A stretch of 64,000 bases of DNA from Roseateles aquatilis. GTDB lineage: Bacteria; Pseudomonadota; Gammaproteobacteria; Burkholderiales; Burkholderiaceae_C. The position numbers and the translations under genes are program-made. This document shows positions 58,920-64,000 of this stretch, piece by piece (positions within the stretch are counted from its first letter, which is position 1; each line of letters opens with the position of its first letter). The notes under the pieces are model-generated. The model did no database searches. It was not told the origin of the DNA and worked only from the letters and a program-made list of their open reading frames with translations. The stretch covers positions 620,001 to 684,000 of the forward strand of contig NZ_NIOF01000001.1 in NCBI RefSeq assembly GCF_002205645.1, in the 5' to 3' direction.

Positions 58920-61499
58920 ATGTTGTCCCGCCTCGATGTCCAAGGCTTTCTGCGCCGCGTCCTGAATCCCGTCAAGCGTCTGGTTTCGGCGTGGTGGCGT
59001 CGGCAATCGCCATCGCGGCAGGACCGGTTCGCGACGCTGGGACCCTTGCTGTCGGTGGTGCTGTTCCTGGCGGCGATCGTTTCGGCCTTCTGGTACCTGC
59101 GCAACGAGGAAATCGAGCGCGAGGCCGAGGCCGTCAAGCGCGACACCGAGATGGCGCAGCAGCAGATCCGCTCGCGCCTGATCGACAACGAGGACCAGTT
59201 GATCCCGCTGCAGCGCGACCTGGCCAATCGCGCCATCGACAACCTCGAATTCACGCAGCGCGCGATGGCGATCGCGCGCAACCGTCCCGAGATCACCCAC
59301 ATCACCTGGCTGAACGCGCGGCGCGAGCGGCGCGTCAGCGTCGCCGCGATCGGCGAGCAGGCCGACTCGCTGATGACGCTGGACGGCAATGACCCGTCCA
59401 TGCCCAACGGCCACGCCAACAGCGAGCCCGAGCGCGCCTTCCAGTCGGCGCGGGACCGGCGCACGCGGGTCTATTCGGCGTCCTTTGCCGACGCCAACAA
59501 CACCACCGTCTTCCAGCTCCAGCTGCCGCTGAGCGACCGCAACGGCTTCGCCGGCGTGCTGATCGCCGAGTATGCGGTCGAGGGCCTGCTGCGCTACTCC
59601 GTCGCCAACGAGCTGACCTCGCGCCACGCCGTGGCGGTGCTGGACCCGCGCGAGCAGGTCGTGGCCAGTACCGTCACGCCGATGCCGGGGCGTCGCATCA
59701 CGCGCGCGCCGATCTTCTACGAAGTGCCGATGGCGCCCGCGCCCGGCCTGGTGCTGCGCGGCCAGGGCTACCGCACGTCGATCGGACTGATCTCCAACAC
59801 GCTGTTCTGGATGGTGATGGCGCTGTCGGTGCTGACCGTGTGGATGCTGCTGGGCACCTGGAAGCACATGCGGCGCCGGGCGCAGGTCCAGAACGCGCTG
59901 GCGGCGGAAACCAACTTCCGGCGCGCGATGGAGAACTCCATGCTGACGGGCATGCGCGCGATGGACCTGGAGACGCGCATCAGCTACGTCAACCCGGCCT
60001 TCTGCGCGATGACCGGCTTCGCCGAGTCCGAGCTGATCGGCCGCAAGCCGCCCTTCCCTTACTGGCCGCCCGACCGCTACGAGGAGAACCTGCGCCTGCT
60101 GCAGCAGGAAATGCAGGGCCGCAGCCCGGCCGGCGGCTCCGAGGTCAAGGTGATGCGCAAGGACGGCAGCATTTTCGACGCGCGCATGTACGTCTCGCCG
60201 CTGATCGACCCCAAGGGCAAGCAGAACGGCTGGATGACCTCGATGACCAACATCACCGAGGCCAAGCGCGTGCGCGACCAGCTGTCGGCCTCGCACGAGC
60301 GCTTCACCACGGTGCTGGAGGGGCTGGACGCGGCGGTGTCGGTGCTGTCGGTGCAGCAGGGCGAGTTGCTCTTCGCCAACCGCAGCTACCGGTTGTGGTT
60401 CGGCGCCGACCCGAAGGGGCACGCGATGCTGGCCGGCTCGCAGTTGACCGGCACCACCAGCAAGGAAGAGCCGGACGAGGAGGTCGACGACTACGGCGGC
60501 CTGCCCGCGCAGCACCTGACCGAGATCGGCGGCGACTCGCGCGAGGTCTTCATCACGCAGTTGGACATGTGGTTCGACGTCCGCGCCCGCTATCTGCAAT
60601 GGACCGACGGCCGGCTGGCGCAGATGCTGATCGCCACCGACATCACCGCGCGTCGCCATGCCGAGGCGCAGCAGCAGCAGCAGGCCGAGAAGGCGCAGGT
60701 CACCAGTCGCCTGATCACCATGGGCGAGATGGCCTCCAGCGTCGCCCACGAGCTGAACCAGCCGCTGACCGCGATCAGCAACTACTGCAACGGGATGGTC
60801 TCGCGCGTGCGCGGTGACAACATCGCCAAGGACGATTTGCTCGCGGCGCTGGAGAAGACCGCCAAGCAGGCTCAGCGCGCCGGGCAGATCATCCACCGCA
60901 TCCGCGCCTTCGTGAAACGCAGCGAGCCGCAGCGGCAGCCGGCCTTCGCGGCGTCCATCGTCGAGGACTCGGTCGAGCTGGCCGGCATCGAGCTGCGCCG
61001 GCGCAACGTGCAGATCCACACCTACGTCGCGCAGCGGCTGCCGGTGATGCGGGTCGACCCCATCCTGATCGAGCAGGTGCTGCTGAACCTGCTCAAGAAC
61101 GCGGCCGAAGCCATCGACAACGCGGCGCTGCCGCCGTCGCGCCGCCACATCGAATTGCGCGTCGTGCCCAAGCACACCGCCGAGCTGGGCGCCAACATCG
61201 AGTTCTCCGTGACCGACATGGGCCCCGGCCTGCCGGTCGAGGTCATCGAGCGCATGTACGAGGCCTTCTTCTCCACCAAAGCCGATGGACTGGGCATCGG
61301 CCTAGGGTTATGCCGGTCCATCATCGAGTCCCACCAGGGCAGGATTCGCGCCGAGAACCTCTACAATGGCGCGTCCATCGTCGGGTGTCGGTTCGCGTTC
61401 ACGATCCCTGTGGACATTCCCCGACCTGAGCCCCACGTCCCGAGTCCTGACAAGGACGCCGGCACGGGCACTGCTCACAACACCGCAGCAACACCATGA
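58920..61499 (+). CDS. Membrane PAS sensor histidine kinase (FixL/DctB-like)
   Basis: 859 residues. Membrane helices at about 41-60 and 288-310 flank a large periplasmic sensor domain. Two PAS domains follow (about 328-450 and 455-575; AMENSMLTGMRAMDLETRIS and VLEGLDAAVSVLS), then the phospho-acceptor motif MASSVAHELNQPLTAISNY with His610 and an ATPase domain (LLKNAAEAIDN, DMGPGLP, GLGIGLGLCRSI). The regulator gene overlaps its end by four bases (ATGA). The pair is divergent from aceE. The signal is unknown; a role in sensing carbon supply near the pyruvate dehydrogenase genes is inference. Confidence 0.92.
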   Translation: MLSRLDVQGFLRRVLNPVKRLVSAWWRRQSPSRQDRFATLGPLLSVVLFLAAIVSAFWYLRNEEIEREAEAVKRDTEMAQQQIRSRLIDNEDQLIPLQRDLANRAIDNLEFTQRAMAIARNRPEITHITWLNARRERRVSVAAIGEQADSLMTLDGNDPSMPNGHANSEPERAFQSARDRRTRVYSASFADANNTTVFQLQLPLSDRNGFAGVLIAEYAVEGLLRYSVANELTSRHAVAVLDPREQVVASTVTPMPGRRITRAPIFYEVPMAPAPGLVLRGQGYRTSIGLISNTLFWMVMALSVLTVWMLLGTWKHMRRRAQVQNALAAETNFRRAMENSMLTGMRAMDLETRISYVNPAFCAMTGFAESELIGRKPPFPYWPPDRYEENLRLLQQEMQGRSPAGGSEVKVMRKDGSIFDARMYVSPLIDPKGKQNGWMTSMTNITEAKRVRDQLSASHERFTTVLEGLDAAVSVLSVQQGELLFANRSYRLWFGADPKGHAMLAGSQLTGTTSKEEPDEEVDDYGGLPAQHLTEIGGDSREVFITQLDMWFDVRARYLQWTDGRLAQMLIATDITARRHAEAQQQQQAEKAQVTSRLITMGEMASSVAHELNQPLTAISNYCNGMVSRVRGDNIAKDDLLAALEKTAKQAQRAGQIIHRIRAFVKRSEPQRQPAFAASIVEDSVELAGIELRRRNVQIHTYVAQRLPVMRVDPILIEQVLLNLLKNAAEAIDNAALPPSRRHIELRVVPKHTAELGANIEFSVTDMGPGLPVEVIERMYEAFFSTKADGLGIGLGLCRSIIESHQGRIRAENLYNGASIVGCRFAFTIPVDIPRPEPHVPSPDKDAGTGTAHNTAATP

Positions 61500-62131
61500 G
61501 CCTGATTCCGAAGAAGGGTAACGTCTACGTCGTGGATGACGACGAGGCCGTACGAGACTCCTTGCAGTGGCTGCTGGAGGGCAAGGACTACCGGGTCAAG
61601 TGCTACGACTCCGCCGAGAGCTTCCTCAGCCGCTACGACCCGCGCGAAGTGGCCTGCCTGATCGCCGACATCCGCATGGACGGCATGAGCGGCCTGGACC
61701 TGCAGGACAAGCTGATCGAACGCAAGAGCCCGCTGCCCATCGTCTTCATCACCGGCCACGGCGACGTGCCGATGGCGGTGCAGACGATGAAAAAGGGCGC
61801 GGTCGACTTCATCGAGAAGCCGTTCAAGGAAGAAGAGCTGCTGAACCTCGTCGAGCGCATGCTGGACCAGGCCCGCGGCGCCTTCGCCACGCAGCAGGAA
61901 GCGGCCAGCCGCGACGCCCTGCTGTCGCGCCTGACGACACGCGAGGCGCAGGTGCTGGAGCGCATCGTCGCCGGCCGCCTGAACAAGCAGATCGCCGACG
62001 ACCTGGGCATCAGCATCAAGACGGTGGAAGCGCATCGCGCCAACATCATGGAGAAGCTCAACGCCAACACCGTGGCCGATCTGCTCAAGATCGCGCTCGG
62101 CGCGAACACCGCCGGCGCCAAGGCAGGCTGA
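61496..62131 (+). CDS. FixJ/NarL-type response regulator
   Basis: 211 residues. Receiver domain 8-125 with acidic pocket VVDDDEAV, phospho-acceptor Asp58 in IADIRMDG and the KPF lysine near 110 (FIEKPFKEEELL). A LuxR-type helix-turn-helix spans about 140-205 (LTTREAQVLERIVAGRLNKQ, KTVEAHRANIMEKL). It is the cognate partner of the upstream kinase by four-base overlap. Receivers with FixJ-type output bind dimeric promoter sites; the divergent aceE promoter region is the nearest candidate target. A terminator follows. Confidence 0.94.
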   Translation: MSLIPKKGNVYVVDDDEAVRDSLQWLLEGKDYRVKCYDSAESFLSRYDPREVACLIADIRMDGMSGLDLQDKLIERKSPLPIVFITGHGDVPMAVQTMKKGAVDFIEKPFKEEELLNLVERMLDQARGAFATQQEAASRDALLSRLTTREAQVLERIVAGRLNKQIADDLGISIKTVEAHRANIMEKLNANTVADLLKIALGANTAGAKAG

Positions 62132-62149
62132 GTTTCCCCCGCATCCCCC

Positions 62150-62178
62150 GAGGCCGCCCTGTGCGGCCTCTTTCATTT
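62150..62178 (+). terminator. Intrinsic terminator after the response regulator gene
   Basis: GAGGCCGC / GCGGCCTC, an 8-bp stem with a CCTGT loop, followed by TTTCATTT, 18 bases after the stop codon and before folD. Confidence 0.85.
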
Positions 62179-62200
62179 CCGAGCCCTGGAGTACCGCACC

Positions 62201-63067
62201 ATGACCGCCCAACTGATCGACGGCAACGCCCTGTCCAAGCAACTGCGCGCCGACGTCGCCACGCGCGCCGCCGCCCTGACCGCCCGCGGCGTCAGGCCGG
62301 GGCTGGCGGTGGTGCTGGTGGGCGACAGCCCCGCCAGCCAGGTCTACGTGCGCAACAAGGTCAAGGCCTGCGAGGACGCCGGCATGCATTCCGTGCTGGA
62401 GAAGTACGACGCCGCGCTGACCGAGGCCGAGCTGCTGGCCCGTGTCGACGCGCTGAACCAGGACCCCGCCATCCACGGCATCCTCGTGCAACTGCCACTG
62501 CCGCGCCACATCGACGCGCACAAGGTCATCGAGGCGATCGCGCCGGAGAAGGACGTGGACGGTTTCCACGTCGCCAGCGCGGGCGCGCTGATGGTGGGCC
62601 AGGACGGCTTCAAGCCCTGCACGCCCTACGGCTGCATGAAGATGCTGGAGTTCATCGGCTATGACCCCAAGGGCAAGCACGCGGTGGTGATCGGCCGCAG
62701 CAACATCGTCGGCAAGCCGATGGCGATGCTGCTGCTGCAGGCCAACGCGACGGTCACCGTGTGCCACAGCGCGACGCCGGACCTGGCGCACTTCACGCGG
62801 CAGGCCGACATCGTGGTGGCCGCCGTCGGCAAGCGCGACGTGCTGACCCGGGACATGGTCAAGCCCGGCGCCGTGGTCATCGACGTGGGCATGAACCGCG
62901 ACGACGCAGGCAAGCTCTGCGGCGACGTCGACTTCGACGGCGTGAAGGAAGTGGCCGGCTGGATCACGCCGGTGCCGGGCGGCGTCGGCCCGATGACCAT
63001 CACGATGCTGCTGGTCAACACCATCGAATCGGCTGAACGCGCCGAGCGAGCCGCCTCGGCACGCTGA
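62201..63067 (+). CDS. folD: Bifunctional methylenetetrahydrofolate dehydrogenase/cyclohydrolase
   Basis: 288 residues. It interconverts methylene-, methenyl- and formyl-tetrahydrofolate with NADP. The catalytic Tyr-x-x-x-Lys is in [12 protein letters not shown] near residue 50. Other family blocks are [31 protein letters not shown], the cofactor loop [14 protein letters not shown] and the C-terminal [11 protein letters not shown]. It stands alone between a terminator and the M3 peptidase gene, with CTGGAG before the ATG. Confidence 0.97.
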   Translation: MTAQLIDGNALSKQLRADVATRAAALTARGVRPGLAVVLVGDSPASQVYVRNKVKACEDAGMHSVLEKYDAALTEAELLARVDALNQDPAIHGILVQLPLPRHIDAHKVIEAIAPEKDVDGFHVASAGALMVGQDGFKPCTPYGCMKMLEFIGYDPKGKHAVVIGRSNIVGKPMAMLLLQANATVTVCHSATPDLAHFTRQADIVVAAVGKRDVLTRDMVKPGAVVIDVGMNRDDAGKLCGDVDFDGVKEVAGWITPVPGGVGPMTITMLLVNTIESAERAERAASAR

Positions 63068-63239
63068 TTGCCCGTCGGCGGCCGACCGGACGCCGCCGCA
63101 TCCCTGTTGCGTCGGACCGGCCCCGCGCCGGCCGCCGCGTCGATAGCCAGCCTTGAAGGCCGCGATAGAAACCCCAAAAGCTGGGCGGCCATAAACGCTG
63201 ACACACTGTTCCGGCTCCCATCAGACTCACGAGGCCTGC

Positions 63240-64000
63240 ATGACCGACCTTTCCGCCGCGCCCAATCCGCTGCTCTCCACCGCATCGCTGCCGGACTTCT
63301 CCGCCATCGACCCGTTGCACATCCAGCCCGCGATCGCGGAGCTGCTCGCGCAGGCGCAACACGCGCTCGAGGAAGTCACGGCCGATGGCGCGCCGGCCGA
63401 TTACGACCATCTGTCGCGGGTGCTCAACGTGGCGACCGAGCGGCTGGGCACGGCCTGGGGTGCCGTCGGCCATCTGAACGCGGTCGCCAACACGCCGGCG
63501 CTGCGCGAGGCCTACAACGCGGCGCTGCCGGCGGTGACCGAGTTCTCCACCGCGCTGGGCGCCAACGAGGCCTTGTACGCCAAGTACAAGGTGATCGCGA
63601 CGCAGCCCGGCCTGACGCCGGAGCGCACGCAGTTGCTCAAGCACGCGATGCGCGACTTTGTGCTGTCCGGCGCCGAGTTGCATGGCGAAGCCAAGGAGCG
63701 CTTCGCCCGGATCCAGGAGCGCAGCGCGGAACTCGGCCAGGCCTTCTCCGAGCACGTGATGGACGCCACCGACGGCTGGGCCTATTACGCCACCGCGGAC
63801 GAGCTCGCCGGCGTGCCGGCGGACGTCGTCGCCAACGCGCGCGCCGCCGCCGACAAGGACCGCGAGGAAGGCAAGGAACAGGCGCTGATCCCCGGCGCCC
63901 ACAAGCTGAGCCTACACTTCCCCGTCTACATGCCGGTGATGCAGTACGCCGACGACCGCGCGCTGCGCGAGCGCCTTTACCGCGCCTACGCCACGCGCGC
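63240..64000 (+). CDS. prlC: M3 oligopeptidase (oligopeptidase A type), 3' end outside the window
   Basis: The first 253 residues of an M3 zinc oligopeptidase; the HEXXH catalytic domain lies beyond the right edge. The N-terminal part matches PrlC/oligopeptidase A: NPLLSTASLPDFSAIDPLHI, then LSRVLNVATERLGTAWGAVGHL and LSGAELHGEAKERFARIQER. The enzyme degrades short peptides, including cleaved signal peptides, in the cytoplasm. The ATG at 63240 follows the 172-base gap after folD. In many Burkholderiales folD and prlC are neighbours, as here. Confidence 0.9.
   Translation, partial: MTDLSAAPNPLLSTASLPDFSAIDPLHIQPAIAELLAQAQHALEEVTADGAPADYDHLSRVLNVATERLGTAWGAVGHLNAVANTPALREAYNAALPAVTEFSTALGANEALYAKYKVIATQPGLTPERTQLLKHAMRDFVLSGAELHGEAKERFARIQERSAELGQAFSEHVMDATDGWAYYATADELAGVPADVVANARAAADKDREEGKEQALIPGAHKLSLHFPVYMPVMQYADDRALRERLYRAYATR

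Overview
The window is about 70% GC with almost gap-free coding on both strands. It looks like a chromosomal segment of a betaproteobacterium of the order Burkholderiales. A phaC-phaA-phaB operon, an aceE-aceF-lpdA operon whose E3 carries its own lipoyl domain, the ntrB-ntrC/glnA neighbourhood and a homogentisate cluster of MhaA/MhaB type all fit the Roseateles/Mitsuaria/Rubrivivax group. The taxon is inferred from gene content, not from a marker gene. No rRNA, tRNA, CRISPR array, insertion sequence or prophage was seen.

Layout. 1-10.7 kb: the end of an ABC transporter ATPase gene divergent from a GDSL esterase (tesA type), a sulfatase-fold membrane enzyme, a divergent NRAMP-like transporter, two secreted metallopeptidases (M4 and M28) that both end in a PPC domain, and a chemoreceptor with a CheW. 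10.8-13.3 kb: an MFS transporter and a TPR-acetyltransferase fusion. 13.3-20.3 kb: an IclR regulator divergent from a five-gene aromatic operon (beta-lactamase-fold protein, flavin monooxygenase, small DUF2783 protein, homogentisate dioxygenase, fumarylacetoacetase). The missing step, maleylacetoacetate isomerase, lies at 45.3-45.9 kb. 20.5-24.4 kb: a FecR/DUF6600 protein with a pentapeptide-repeat tail, peptide deformylase, and a beta-lactamase-fold hydrolase. 24.5-30.5 kb: a nitrogen-control block (ntrC, ntrB, a DUF4124 protein, glnA and a CinA-like protein). A sigma-54 promoter and NtrC-like sites can be read upstream of glnA.

30.5-36.5 kb: membrane and envelope genes (EI24, sterol desaturase family, polysaccharide deacetylase, beta-propeller protein, AIM24 family) and a second IclR regulator. 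36.6-39.9 kb: aspartate 4-decarboxylase and the aspartate:alanine antiporter, a proton-motive decarboxylation pair. 40.1-44.0 kb: the polyhydroxyalkanoate operon phaCAB. 44.2-46.5 kb: a small membrane protein, pgeF, maiA and a NUDIX hydrolase. 46.5-47.5 kb: a three-gene toxin-antitoxin-like operon in which a RelE/ParE-type toxin sits between two paralogous antitoxin-like genes. This is the most unusual unit in the window. 47.6-51.3 kb: a LapG/LapD c-di-GMP adhesin-release pair and a divergent HDOD protein. 51.4-58.6 kb: an ornithine cyclodeaminase family gene and the pyruvate dehydrogenase operon. 58.9-64 kb: a PAS sensor kinase and FixJ-type regulator divergent from aceE, then folD and the start of an M3 oligopeptidase gene cut by the window end.

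In function the window joins carbon and nitrogen metabolism (acetyl-CoA formation, PHA storage, aromatic catabolism to fumarate and acetoacetate, glutamine synthesis, aspartate decarboxylation) to surface, signalling and secreted-protease functions. Much of it is ordinary core genome. The accessory-looking parts are the three-gene toxin-antitoxin unit, the repeat-tailed FecR protein and the two PPC-tailed proteases.
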